The translations under genes were made by a program, and so were the position numbers. A stretch of DNA of 64,000 nucleotides from contig JBNJFY010000003.1 in assembly GCA_051747265.1 (NCBI GenBank), positions 310,001 to 374,000 on the forward strand, in the 5' to 3' direction. The notes below the pieces were generated by a model, which ran no database searches, was not told the DNA's origin, and worked only from the letters and a program-made list of their open reading frames with translations. This document shows, one piece after another, positions 17,657 through 26,592 of this stretch. The stretch's first letter is position 1. Each line of letters opens with the position of its first letter. The DNA is from JBNJFY01 sp051747265. GTDB lineage: Bacteria > Bacteroidota > Rhodothermia > Balneolales > Balneolaceae.

Positions 17657-17909
17657 TCAGTGTGACAGTGCTTCAGAATTCAGTGTGTCAATTTCTTCTT
17701 GCTGATATAAGTTTCTTATACCTTGGCAATTAATAGTTGGAATGGATATTAATGCGCTTGAGAAGTGTTTCAGAGAAAATTACTGGAGTCACCTGTGTAG
17801 CTTTAATTGCTTGAAATCAAATCCAGCTATCTATTAACCTTCCGATGTCGTGATTTTAAGCCTGCACGAATTTACTGACAAACTGAATTCTGAAGCACTG
17901 ACACACTGA
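17657..17909. repeat. Long inverted repeat filling the gap between sdaA and the TPM gene
   Basis: The left arm 17657-17690 (starting TCAGTGTGACAGTGCTTCAG) and the right arm 17876-17909 are reverse complements over 34 bp with two mismatches, separated by 185 bp. The left arm starts one base after the sdaA stop codon, and the right arm ends five bases before the opposing TPM gene's stop. No target duplication is visible and the interior has no gene. It may be a small non-autonomous element or a convergent-gene transcription barrier. Confidence 0.75.
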
Positions 17910-17914
17910 GAAAA

Positions 17915-18748
17915 TCACCAGCTTCCGCTTGCGCCGCCGCCGCCGAATCCGAAACCACCGCCACCGGAGAAGCCGCCGAAACCACCACCGCCACTGCTTC
18001 CGCCAGAGCCAAATCCGCCCCCGCCAATGATAATGCCCCCGGAATGTAGCGTATGACTTCGATTACGACGTCGGCGTCCTTTGCCTCGACCACCACCTTT
18101 GCCGCCCGATTTCTTTTTTCCAAAGATGCCCCATAAAACAATAGCCACAAACAGCGCAAAAATGATGTAGGAGGGAAGTCCTTCCTCACTTTGGTTAGTC
18201 GCTTGTTCAACCGCTTCATACTCTCCAGCCGCAGCCAACATAATGGCATCGGTGGCACGATCTAATCCCCGGTAAAAATCTCCTTTCTTAAACGCCGGGC
18301 TCATGATGCGATCAGTTATCCGACCTGCGAGAGCATCCGGAAGTGCTCCTTCCAGCCCGTATCCAACTTCGATGCGCATACGGCGATCATTTTTGGAAAT
18401 CAAAACCAAAACCCCATTAAAACGGTCTCCGGTCCACATATTCCAGGATTCAGCCATTTTTAGGGCATAATCATCAATCGGGTAGCCGTCTAGACTTTCC
18501 ACCGTAGCAATGACCACCACATTAGAAGTAGTATCACGATAGGTACGTAATTTCTGCTCCAGTCGGGATTCTTCGCCTGAGGTAAGCATATTAGCATAGT
18601 CGTTGACAAATCCCTGGGGATTGGCCGGGACCTGTTGTGCTACGGAGGGCACAGGTAGCCAAAGCATGCTGATTAAACAGACTGAAAATAGGTACGCAAT
18701 GATATGAGGTGTTGATGAATATGAACGCTTAGTCGTTATAAAGGGCAT
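17915..18748 (-). CDS. TPM domain protein with signal peptide and Gly-rich tail (YgcG-like)
   Basis: 277 residues. An N-terminal signal peptide (about 1-37, ending PSVAQQ) is followed by a TPM domain (about 42-165: VNDYANMLTSGEESRLEQKL, VVIATVESLDGYPIDDYA, LVLISKNDRRMRIEVGYGLE). A transmembrane segment (YIIFALFVAIVLWGIFG) comes next, then a basic cytoplasmic-type stretch (KKKSGGKGGGRGKGRRRR) and a Gly/Ser/Phe-rich tail. This is the YgcG type, often encoded with lemA; function is not firmly known, with membrane protein maintenance or assembly proposed. It is the last gene of a lemA-TPM-TPM operon (19-bp gap). Other frames across the Gly-rich tail are artefacts of biased composition. Confidence 0.88.
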   Translation of the reverse strand: MPFITTKRSYSSTPHIIAYLFSVCLISMLWLPVPSVAQQVPANPQGFVNDYANMLTSGEESRLEQKLRTYRDTTSNVVVIATVESLDGYPIDDYALKMAESWNMWTGDRFNGVLVLISKNDRRMRIEVGYGLEGALPDALAGRITDRIMSPAFKKGDFYRGLDRATDAIMLAAAGEYEAVEQATNQSEEGLPSYIIFALFVAIVLWGIFGKKKSGGKGGGRGKGRRRRNRSHTLHSGGIIIGGGGFGSGGSSGGGGFGGFSGGGGFGFGGGGASGSW

Positions 18749-18767
18749 ATACAGGTTCTATTATCTA

Positions 18768-19220
18768 TTAATCGTCATCACGGTTCGCGTGGTAGCTAAT
18801 ATCATCGGATAGCTCATTTTCATCTCCGTCTTGATAAGGGAAATATTTAGCCAGTTGTTCTCCAATATTTTTGACCGCCTCTACCATACCTTCCTCAAAC
18901 TCATCGGCTTTAAAATGGCCAATCATTTGTTTAATGGTAGAATCCCAGAACGCTTGTCCTACTTTTTCATGGATTCCTTTACCGCCATAGATCGCGATTT
19001 TATGGTCATCCGTAGCGAGATAGAGAAGAACACCGTTGTTCAATTCAGTTTCAGACATAGCCAGATCCGCGAAGACCTCTTTGGCGCGTTCCAGCGGTTC
19101 TCCATCGCAGGTATGCTCAATATGCACGCGGATTTCACTGGAAGTGGTATTTTCGGCTTCGGTAATAGCCTGTACTACTTGTTGTTCCTGTTGCTCCGTT
19201 AAGAATTCGTCTCTGGCCAT
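18768..19220 (-). CDS. TPM domain protein, short form
   Basis: 150 residues with no signal peptide or membrane helix. It is essentially a TPM domain only: LTEQQEQQVVQAITEAENTT, SEIRVHIEHTCDGEPLERA, LFYLATDDH-type strand (GVLLYLATDDHKIAIYGGKG) and FWDSTIKQMIGHFKADEFEE. The C-terminus is acidic (DGDENELSDDIS). It lies between lemA and the YgcG-like gene with gaps of about 20 bp, so all three are one operon. Small TPM proteins commonly accompany LemA in this arrangement. The biochemical role is unknown; a scaffold or partner role with the membrane-bound TPM paralog is an inference. Confidence 0.88.
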   Translation of the reverse strand: MARDEFLTEQQEQQVVQAITEAENTTSSEIRVHIEHTCDGEPLERAKEVFADLAMSETELNNGVLLYLATDDHKIAIYGGKGIHEKVGQAFWDSTIKQMIGHFKADEFEEGMVEAVKNIGEQLAKYFPYQDGDENELSDDISYHANRDDD

Positions 19221-19244
19221 AATCAGAACTACAAATGATGAAAA

Positions 19245-19835
19245 TTAGGATCCGAAATCAACTTCAGGCGCTTGTTCGGCACCATCTTCCGCTTCGAAAT
19301 ACGCTTTCTGCTTAAAGCCCATCATATTGGCAAAGATATTAGCGGGAAAGCGCCGGATGGAGGCATTGTAACTTTGAGCAGCACGGTTAAAACGATTGCG
19401 TTCGGTAGCGATGCGATTTTCCGTGCCTTCCAATTGCACTTGAAGTTCGCGGAAACTCTGATTGGCTTGCAGTTGTGGATATCGTTCTACCGTGACCATT
19501 AAACGGGAAAGTGCACCAGATAGTTGATCCTGAGCCTGTTGGAAACGTTGCAATTGCTGAGGATCATTCAAGTCACCGGGTTGTAATTGAATAGAGGTTG
19601 CCTTGCTCCGAGCCTCAATAACATTAGTCAACGTTTCTTGTTCAAAATCGGCGGCCCCTTTGACCGTCTCCACCAAATTCGGAATCAGATCAGCCCGCCG
19701 CTGATACTGGTTTTCGACCTGGGCCCAAGCTTGTTTTACATTTTCTTCTTTATCTACAAGCGAGTTGTACACATTGATACTGTAAAACGCCAAAAGTACA
19801 ATGACGCCAATCCCCAATAACTTCTTGATATTCAT
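19245..19835 (-). CDS. lemA: LemA family protein
   Basis: 196 residues. A single N-terminal transmembrane helix (LLGIGVIVLLAFYSINVYN) is followed by the conserved LemA helical region: VKQAWAQVENQYQRRADLIP, NLVETVKGAADFEQETL, and IATERNRFNRAAQSYNASIR, ending with FPANIFANMMGFKQKAYFEA. It is probably membrane-anchored. The molecular function of LemA is unsettled. It is first in the operon with two TPM-domain genes, a common grouping. Confidence 0.93.
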   Translation of the reverse strand: MNIKKLLGIGVIVLLAFYSINVYNSLVDKEENVKQAWAQVENQYQRRADLIPNLVETVKGAADFEQETLTNVIEARSKATSIQLQPGDLNDPQQLQRFQQAQDQLSGALSRLMVTVERYPQLQANQSFRELQVQLEGTENRIATERNRFNRAAQSYNASIRRFPANIFANMMGFKQKAYFEAEDGAEQAPEVDFGS

Positions 19836-19990
19836 CGTTAGTTGATTTCAAATTTATAGTTAAGCAGATACTACGTTTGCAAATCAAATTAAGTATATTT
19901 GATCCGACAATTTGAACGCAAGAACTTTTTTAGAAACCCCTCTTGATACGTATCTTACCCACGCCTGTCAAGTGAAAGAAAATCATCGTT

Positions 19991-20686
19991 TTGAAACCGA
20001 ATTTTATTTATTTCGATCTCGACGACACCTTATTGGATCATCAGCACGCAGAACGGCAAGCCCTAACAGACACTTACTGTGATTATGCTGAATTACAACA
20101 AGCCACACTGGAGCAGTGGGTAAGTACCTACCATTCCATTAATAAAGGTTTGTGGCTACAGTATAGTGCTGGAGAAATTAATCGGCAACTGCTTCAGCGG
20201 CAGCGATTTGAACACACGCTCGAAAAACTGGGGGTCGATTCTACCGCCTATGAAGAGATTGGATCTACCTACATGCAGCACTATCGCAATCATTGGAAGT
20301 GGATTGATGGAGCTGAACAGGCTTTTGAAAAAATACGCAGTAAATACGATGTAGGGATCATTACCAATGGTTTTGCCGAAACACAGGATCTGAAATTTCA
20401 AAAATTCGACCTGTATAACAGAGCGCACATTACAGTGATTTCGGAAGATGTAGGGCATATGAAACCCCATCCTCTAGTTTTTGAGCATGCCTCTGAGCAG
20501 GCTGGCCAATCTGCCGAACATATTTTATACGTGGGCGATTCATACACCTCAGACATTCAGGGGGGCGCAAAAGCCGGATGGAAAACCGCTTGGTTTATTC
20601 ATCCCAATAATGAACATCCACAACAGACGGAACCTGCTGATTTTGTGTTTACTGATTTCAACGAGTTAATGACCAAACTTTCATAA
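19991..20686 (+). CDS. YjjG-family HAD nucleotidase/phosphatase
   Basis: 231 residues, with TTG 19991 as the only plausible start codon near the family's N-terminus. HAD motifs: motif I FDLDDTLLD with nucleophile Asp9 and Asp11; motif II IITNGF; motif III Lys in GHMKPHP; motif IV GDSYTSDIQGG. Cap domain in the type I position between motifs I and II. The sequence SEDVGHMKPHPLVFEHA resembles YjjG, a 5'-nucleotidase that removes noncanonical pyrimidine nucleotides. The HAD-IA subfamily assignment is sound; substrate is inferred. It precedes purL by 49 bp. Confidence 0.85.
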   Translation: MKPNFIYFDLDDTLLDHQHAERQALTDTYCDYAELQQATLEQWVSTYHSINKGLWLQYSAGEINRQLLQRQRFEHTLEKLGVDSTAYEEIGSTYMQHYRNHWKWIDGAEQAFEKIRSKYDVGIITNGFAETQDLKFQKFDLYNRAHITVISEDVGHMKPHPLVFEHASEQAGQSAEHILYVGDSYTSDIQGGAKAGWKTAWFIHPNNEHPQQTEPADFVFTDFNELMTKLS

Positions 20687-20735
20687 TCATAGCATCCCGA
20701 TAACCGGAACCGGAAATCCACCAAATACTTATTTC

Positions 20736-23000
20736 ATGAGTTCATCATCAACCTCACCAAAAACCAATGCCCAAGAACCGGAAGTTAATCTGGAATTGGC
20801 CCTGGATCATGGCCTGACCGAAGAGGAATACGAGAAGGTAAAAGAATTTCTCGGTCGTACGCCGACCTTTACAGAGTTGGGTGTTTATTCCGTAATGTGG
20901 AGCGAACACTGCTCATACAAAAACTCAATTCTGGAAATTAAAAAGCTACCTCGTTCTGGTCCTCAACTACTGGTTGGAGCCGGAGAGGAGAACGCTGGTC
21001 TGGTAGATATTGGTGACGGCATGGCTTGCGCCTTTAAGATTGAAAGTCATAATCATCCTTCCGCGATTGAACCGTATGAAGGAGCGGCCACTGGAGTAGG
21101 AGGCATTCACCGAGATATCTTTACCATGGGTGCGCGTCCTATCGCTGCCCTGGATTCTCTTCGTTTTGGGGATCTGGATAATGATCGCGTACGTTATCTG
21201 CTGGATGGTGTGGTTCGTGGAATTGCCGATTATGGAAATTCATTTGGCGTACCCACAATTGCGGGAGATATCACCTTTGATGAAAGCTATGAAGGAAATC
21301 CTTTGGTCAATGCCATGAGCGTCGGCGTGGTAAAAGTGGGTGAAACAGCATCGGCGATTGCCAAAGGTAAAGGAAACCCGGTATTAATTGTGGGCGCCAG
21401 TACTGGCCGGGATGGCATTCACGGAGCTACGTTCGCATCTGAAGAGATTAGTGAAGAAAGCGAAGATAAACGACCTAGCGTTCAAGTAGGTGATCCGTTT
21501 ACCGAAAAATTGTTGCTGGAAGCCACTTTGGAAGTAATCACTACGGGAGCGGTAGTGGGGATCCAGGATATGGGAGCAGCGGGTATCAGCTGTTCATCCT
21601 CCGAGATGAGCGCCAAAGGCGAAAGCGGTATGCGCATCAATCTGGATAAAGTGCCTACACGAGAATCCGGTATGACCTCGTATGAGTTGTTACTCTCAGA
21701 AAGCCAGGAACGTATGTTGATTGTGGCTGAGAAAGGGCGCGAGCAAGAGATCATGGACGTTTATAAGAAGTGGGATCTAAACGCTGTGGTCATTGGAGAA
21801 GTTATTGACGATGACCGGGTTATCTATGAAAAGGAAGGCGAAGTCACTGCGGATATTCCCGCCGACAGTCTGGTGTTAGGCGGTGGAGCTCCACAGTATA
21901 AGCGCGAAACAAAGAAGCCTGATTACATTGACCAGGTTCAGAATTTCGACGAATCTACGCTGGAGCATCCTAAAGAATTTGGGGATACGCTAATGGCGCT
22001 GTTGGGTGATCCCAATATCGCTTCTAAAAAGTGGGTGTTCGAACAGTATGACACCATGGTTCGCACCAATACCATACAGGGGCCGGGACCATCGGATGCC
22101 GGTGTGGTTCGCCTAAAAGGAACCAAACGGGCCTTGGCGGTGAAGACCGATTGTAACGGACGCTATGTGTATCTGAATCCCCGTAAGGGAGCCATGATCG
22201 CTGTAGCGGAAGCTGCGCGAAATGTGGTTTGCACCGGTGCCAAGCCTTTGGCGGTAACCAACTGCTTGAACTTTGGAAATCCCTACAAACCAGAAGTGTA
22301 TTGGACATTTAAGGAGGCATTAGCTGGAATGGGAGAAGCCTGCCGGGCATTTAATACTCCGGTTACAGGTGGAAACGTGAGTTTCTATAACGAAAACCCC
22401 AAACAGGCGGTCAACCCCTCGCCAGTTATCGGTATGCTGGGACTCATTGATGATTATGAAGAGCAGATGACTACCGCCGCGTTCCAGGAAGAGGGCGATG
22501 TGGTGTACTATATCGGTGCAAATCGTAAGGGTTTGGGTGGATCGCAGTATTTGAAAACCATTCATGATCTAACTACTGGTGACGCTCCTGAGATGGATCT
22601 GGATTTCGAGGTAACTCTTCAAAAGGCTCTGCTGGAAGCCATCCGATCGGACTATATCACCGCGGCACACGATGTATCTGACGGTGGACTCGCCATTACC
22701 TTAGCGGAGATGGCCATGTTTGGTGATACCGGAGCTAAGTTGGATCTGTTGCCACTGGAGGAATTCAGCAAAAGCGGTCCCACTGAAGTATTGTTCAGTG
22801 AAGCTCAATCGGGTGTGGTGATTACCGTGAATACCGTCGATGAGGATGATCTGGCTAAACACATGAAGAAGGCCAAAATTCCAATGATCAAATTAGGACG
22901 AGTGGGCGGAAAAACGCTATCTGTGGATGGTATGTTTGAATACACCATAGATGAGTTGAAGCAGCCGTATGAAACGGTCATTCCCGAAACAATGAGTTAG
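20736..23000 (+). CDS. purL: Phosphoribosylformylglycinamidine synthase, large subunit (small-type PurL)
   Basis: 754 residues, the size of the three-component PurL that works with PurS and PurQ rather than the 1300-residue fused form. Motifs include VMWSEHCSYKNS near residue 53, KIESHNHPSAIEPYEGAATG (about 108-127) for ATP/Mg binding, GGIHRDIFTMGARPI, and the repeated second half VKTDCNGRYVYLNP and NCLNFGNP. It converts formylglycinamide ribotide to formylglycinamidine ribotide with glutamine-derived ammonia and ATP, the fourth step of purine synthesis. purS and purQ are not in the window. A terminator follows 30 bp after the stop. Confidence 0.97.
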   Translation: MSSSSTSPKTNAQEPEVNLELALDHGLTEEEYEKVKEFLGRTPTFTELGVYSVMWSEHCSYKNSILEIKKLPRSGPQLLVGAGEENAGLVDIGDGMACAFKIESHNHPSAIEPYEGAATGVGGIHRDIFTMGARPIAALDSLRFGDLDNDRVRYLLDGVVRGIADYGNSFGVPTIAGDITFDESYEGNPLVNAMSVGVVKVGETASAIAKGKGNPVLIVGASTGRDGIHGATFASEEISEESEDKRPSVQVGDPFTEKLLLEATLEVITTGAVVGIQDMGAAGISCSSSEMSAKGESGMRINLDKVPTRESGMTSYELLLSESQERMLIVAEKGREQEIMDVYKKWDLNAVVIGEVIDDDRVIYEKEGEVTADIPADSLVLGGGAPQYKRETKKPDYIDQVQNFDESTLEHPKEFGDTLMALLGDPNIASKKWVFEQYDTMVRTNTIQGPGPSDAGVVRLKGTKRALAVKTDCNGRYVYLNPRKGAMIAVAEAARNVVCTGAKPLAVTNCLNFGNPYKPEVYWTFKEALAGMGEACRAFNTPVTGGNVSFYNENPKQAVNPSPVIGMLGLIDDYEEQMTTAAFQEEGDVVYYIGANRKGLGGSQYLKTIHDLTTGDAPEMDLDFEVTLQKALLEAIRSDYITAAHDVSDGGLAITLAEMAMFGDTGAKLDLLPLEEFSKSGPTEVLFSEAQSGVVITVNTVDEDDLAKHMKKAKIPMIKLGRVGGKTLSVDGMFEYTIDELKQPYETVIPETMS

Positions 23001-23027
23001 GAATCAAACGATTCTCATATTATTGAG

Positions 23028-23066
23028 GAGCCGGATGTTGGCAATGTCAGCATTCGGCTTTTTTTA
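23028..23066 (+). terminator. Rho-independent terminator after purL
   Basis: Stem GCCGGATG (23030-23037) with CATTCGGC (23051-23058), one G-T pair, followed by seven T. Confidence 0.85.
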
Positions 23067-23143
23067 TCTATTTAATTTCAGTCCCTCACTGATAGAGGCG
23101 GGAGCAACCAAGTGAACGATAAAGGGACATTTTCCCTTACCGT

Positions 23144-23902
23144 ATGATGAATTCTATAACTAAGTATAAAACTAAAGATAACATGGAAGACAAGGTCGTA
23201 TTAATTGTGGGTGGATCTGGAGGAATTGGATCTGCGACGGGAAAAATATTTGGTAAATCGGGTGCAAAGATCGTTTTGGCAGCTCGTAATACGGGAAAAG
23301 CCGAAGCCGCGGCAAGGGAGATTAACTCTAACGGGGGTGATGCATTTGTAATCGAGGTGGAAGTCACTGATTTGGCTTCGGTATCTAAGATGGCTCGGGA
23401 GGTAACCGAGAAACTGGGCAAGATTGATATTCTGATAAACGCTTTTGGACAAGGTCTTCTGCAACCGGCTCTGGACATCAAGCCTGATGACGCCAAGGAA
23501 ATTATTGATGTGAATGTATACGGTACCTTCTTGGTTACACAAACGGTGCTTCGCTATATGGAAACCGCAAAATCAGGGCGTATTATCATGTTGCCGGGCA
23601 TTTTGGGTAAACACGCAATGAAAAATGCCTCCGTTTATTCCGCTTCCAAATTTGCCATTACCGGAATGACCAAAGCTTTGGTTGAAGAGCAGCGACGCGG
23701 AGCTATCCAATATAGTTTACTGTATTTGGGTGGTGTTAATACTCCCTTCTGGGACGATGTGCGGGTGGGAATGCGAGTTCAGAAAGATAAGATGTTGAGT
23801 CCGGAAGAAGTGGCCAAAGCGATCTATTATGCAGCCAATCAACCACAGCAATCGGTAATGAACGAAATTGTCATTCAACCTGAGTCACATCAAATGGTGT
23901 AG
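23144..23902 (+). CDS. Short-chain dehydrogenase/reductase
   Basis: Up to 252 residues from ATG 23144; a second ATG at 23183 (MEDKVVLIVGG) fits the family N-terminus better. The Rossmann glycine motif is GGSGGIGSA, the cofactor-binding strand ends in AARN, NAFG matches the NNAG motif, and the catalytic Tyr and Lys lie in SVYSASKFAITG, after the Ser region IIMLPGILGK. It would be an NAD(P)-dependent oxidoreductase; substrate unknown. It is isolated between purL and the convergent pyrD. Confidence 0.9.
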   Translation: MMNSITKYKTKDNMEDKVVLIVGGSGGIGSATGKIFGKSGAKIVLAARNTGKAEAAAREINSNGGDAFVIEVEVTDLASVSKMAREVTEKLGKIDILINAFGQGLLQPALDIKPDDAKEIIDVNVYGTFLVTQTVLRYMETAKSGRIIMLPGILGKHAMKNASVYSASKFAITGMTKALVEEQRRGAIQYSLLYLGGVNTPFWDDVRVGMRVQKDKMLSPEEVAKAIYYAANQPQQSVMNEIVIQPESHQMV

Positions 23903-23964
23903 GAATTTTGAATATCATAATGTTGAATTTTGAATTATATCAACATTCATAATTCAAAATTCCT
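23900..23964. terminator. Shared hairpin between convergent SDR and pyrD genes
   Basis: AGGAATTTTGAAT at 23901-23913 and its continuation pair with ATTCAAAATTCCT ending at 23963 (imperfect, about 20 bp per arm, with a 15-base AT-rich loop). It overlaps the SDR stop codon and the 3' end of pyrD, so it can end transcripts from both sides. Confidence 0.6.
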
Positions 23965-25132
23965 TTCGTATTGAGTTGAGCCATTGGTTGAAGGATGTGT
24001 AGCCGGATTCTTGCATCTGTTGAGCAAGAAACTGGTTGATCCGTTTAATCAGGCTGGGGCCTTCGTAAACCAATCCGGAATAGATCTGCAGTAGGCTGGC
24101 TCCGGCTTGAAGGGTTTCTAAGGCCGATTGAGGACTGTCTACGCCGCCAACGCCAATAATAGGCAGTTGCCCATTGGTGTGATCATAGAGCGTGCGAATT
24201 ACCGATTTGCTGCGCTCATGGATGGCCTGACCACTAAGCCCACCATTGCCAATACGCTCCAGTGTTTGTGCATCTGTATTCAACCCCGAACGATCATTGG
24301 AAGTGTTTACCGCTACAAAACCATCCATGTTATACCGGATGCAGATATCAGCTAGTTCCCGAACTTGACTGGAGGCAAGGTCTACGGAAAGTTTAACCAA
24401 CAATGGGGGAATTTGATCGTGGCCGGACTCCTGGATTGTCGAGCGCAAGGTTGCCAGTAGTACCTCCAAAGCTTTGGGATCCTCAAAGGTTTTGCCTTCG
24501 CCGGTGTTGGGACAGGATATGTTAATGGTAATATAATCGGCTACGGGTAATGCCAATCGTAAACTTTCCGCGTAATCGCGCATGGCAGCGTCACCATGGA
24601 TACGGGCATCGTTGGTTTTGGCAATGTTGATCCCCAAGGGAATAGATAGCTGTGGTTTAGTTTCTTGCAATCGCTTGGTAATAGCTGGCGCTCCCTGATT
24701 ATTCAAGCCCATGCGATTGATTAGCGATCGATCTTCGGGTAGGCGAAACATGCGAGGACGGGGATTTCCGGTACCACCACGCGCGGTGATACTACCCACC
24801 TCCACAAAACCGAAGCCCGCGGCTTGCAATACTTTAGGCAGGGTGCCGTTTTTGTCAAATCCGGCCGCTAAGCCAATAGGATTCCGAAATGGAAGGTTCC
24901 ATAAATCCTGATGTAAACGAGGGTTTTGCCAGTTAAACAGACTTCGTACCAGCGATTGACTCCACGAAGCATTGCCCACACGCTGAGCAACCTGCATAGT
25001 CAATTCGTGCGCATGTTCCGGATCCATGCGAAAAAGTATCGGACGAATAAAATGTTGGTAATATTCCACAGCTTCTTTGTTTATTTGCGTGGAAGGTAGT
25101 GAAGTTCTCACATCTATAAAATTGATAACCAT
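23954..25132 (-). CDS. pyrD: Dihydroorotate dehydrogenase, class 2 (quinone) type
   Basis: 392 residues from ATG 25132. The class 2 N-terminal helical segment (YYQHFIRPILFRMDPEHAHE) begins near a GTG at 25069, preceded by AAAGAAG, which is a likely alternative start. FMN barrel motifs: NPIGLAAGFDKNG, SITARGGTGNPRPRMFRLPE, NTSNDRSGL, GGLSG and PIIGVGGVDSP. It oxidises dihydroorotate to orotate with a membrane quinone acceptor in pyrimidine synthesis. Unusually, the catalytic-base position, Ser in E. coli and human class 2 enzymes (NISSPNT), is Cys here (NISCPNT), as in class 1. The gene is divergent from folC with start codons 2 bp apart. Confidence 0.93.
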   Translation of the reverse strand: MVINFIDVRTSLPSTQINKEAVEYYQHFIRPILFRMDPEHAHELTMQVAQRVGNASWSQSLVRSLFNWQNPRLHQDLWNLPFRNPIGLAAGFDKNGTLPKVLQAAGFGFVEVGSITARGGTGNPRPRMFRLPEDRSLINRMGLNNQGAPAITKRLQETKPQLSIPLGINIAKTNDARIHGDAAMRDYAESLRLALPVADYITINISCPNTGEGKTFEDPKALEVLLATLRSTIQESGHDQIPPLLVKLSVDLASSQVRELADICIRYNMDGFVAVNTSNDRSGLNTDAQTLERIGNGGLSGQAIHERSKSVIRTLYDHTNGQLPIIGVGGVDSPQSALETLQAGASLLQIYSGLVYEGPSLIKRINQFLAQQMQESGYTSFNQWLNSIRKEF

Positions 25133-25134
25133 CT

Positions 25135-26457
25135 ATGAACCAGCCTTTTTCGACGTATCCACAGGTGCTCGAGTATCTCAACAATATTCCCATGTTCCAG
25201 GATGTAGGCGATGGCGCCGCGCGATTCGACTTGGATCGCTTTGCTGAAGCACTGGAAAGCATGGGGAATCCACATCGGCAATTTAAAGCAATTCATGTTG
25301 CGGGTACCAATGGAAAAGGCAGTACCTGTAGGCTATTGGCTCACACTCTCCAGACCGCGGAGCTACGAACCGGGCTCTATATTTCTCCACATTTAATAGA
25401 TTATCGCGAGCGGATCCATGTAGATGGACGGTGGATTAGCAGAGATGGTGTGCTCGCATTTTTCAATGCCTACAAGAAAACCATTGAGCAGTATCAGCTC
25501 ACCTATTTTGAGATCTCTACCGCGTTGGGCTTTTGGTGGTTTGCTGAGCAAAATGTGGATTGGGCGGTTGTGGAAACAGGACTGGGCGGGAGATTGGACG
25601 CCACCAATGTGTTAGCACCGGAAATTAGTGTAATCACTACGGTCGGGCTGGATCACGCCGATTTACTTGGCGATACCTTAGAAGAGATCGCTAAGGAAAA
25701 AGCAGGCATTATCAAGTCGAATACTCCTGTAGTAATTGGACCCGACAATCAACAGGTGTTGCCAGTCATTCGGTCAATCGCGGAGAAAAGAGAAGCCAAA
25801 CTGGTCATCGCGGAACAACCTGCTATTGATGAGGGAAGCGGATCATCAAACTTAAAAGCTGTAATTGCTCATCAGGAGTGGTGGTTTGATCCTGGCCGTA
25901 TTCCGGTCATACAACTCAATAATTGGTCGGTGGTTATATCTGTTGTTCATTTGTTAAACGATCAATTAGGGACCTCTGGGCAGAAATTATTAACCCTGGC
26001 TTGGCAGTCCTTATCGGCTTCAGATGTATTTAAGGCCTGTTTTGAGCAATTGCTGCCCCACTGCCAATGGTATTTCGACGGGGGACACAATCAGCAAGCT
26101 ATACACACGTTGTTACAAACAGTTGAACAAGTAAAAAAGAGCGAGAGGACGGGACGACAATCGGCAGACAAGCAACCCGTATTTGTACTTGCTGCCATGA
26201 AGGATAAGGTCTCTAAAAAATCCTTTGGTCAATTTGCTCCTTATCCTAATCTGTATTACTATAAGCTCAACCAGCCAAGAGCTACACAGTTGGCTGATTT
26301 GAAAACACTGCTTCCACAAATTCGACCATTCCCGCATCAATTAGAGGCTCAACAAAAATGGTTGCGGGAAATGAGGGATGAACTAGTAATTTTTGTGGGA
26401 AGTTTTTACTTTTACAGAACCGTTAGGGATTTGATTGAACCATTTGCCTCGACCTAA
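25135..26457 (+). CDS. folC: Folylpolyglutamate synthase / dihydrofolate synthase
   Basis: 440 residues, full length for the Mur-ligase-like FolC family. The N-terminal YPQVLEYLNNIPMFQ is typical. The ATP P-loop is GTNGKGST near residue 57, followed by SPHLIDYRERIHVDG, the omega-loop region DWAVVETGLGGRLDATN, and ISVITTVGLDHADLLGDTLE with EKAGIIK (carbamylated Lys). The C-terminal domain has WYFDGGHNQQAI. It adds glutamate to dihydropteroate and to folates in the cytoplasm. It is transcribed divergently from pyrD and upstream of rho. Confidence 0.95.
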   Translation: MNQPFSTYPQVLEYLNNIPMFQDVGDGAARFDLDRFAEALESMGNPHRQFKAIHVAGTNGKGSTCRLLAHTLQTAELRTGLYISPHLIDYRERIHVDGRWISRDGVLAFFNAYKKTIEQYQLTYFEISTALGFWWFAEQNVDWAVVETGLGGRLDATNVLAPEISVITTVGLDHADLLGDTLEEIAKEKAGIIKSNTPVVIGPDNQQVLPVIRSIAEKREAKLVIAEQPAIDEGSGSSNLKAVIAHQEWWFDPGRIPVIQLNNWSVVISVVHLLNDQLGTSGQKLLTLAWQSLSASDVFKACFEQLLPHCQWYFDGGHNQQAIHTLLQTVEQVKKSERTGRQSADKQPVFVLAAMKDKVSKKSFGQFAPYPNLYYYKLNQPRATQLADLKTLLPQIRPFPHQLEAQQKWLREMRDELVIFVGSFYFYRTVRDLIEPFAST

Positions 26458-26592
26458 CTTGGGAATTTCTTCCACTTCTAAACTGTACAGATTCAGCGAA
26501 GATCTCCCCGCTTGGGCTTACTGATAAGCTCAGTTCCAAAACATTCACTATTTCGTTACTTCTCAAACCATTTCCAATTACCAAGTATCATT

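Noticed and set aside
17872..18258. Open frame opposite in phase to the TPM gene's Gly-rich tail
   Set aside because: It is an out-of-phase reading of a Gly-rich repeat; the TPM frame has signal peptide, domain and tail in order.
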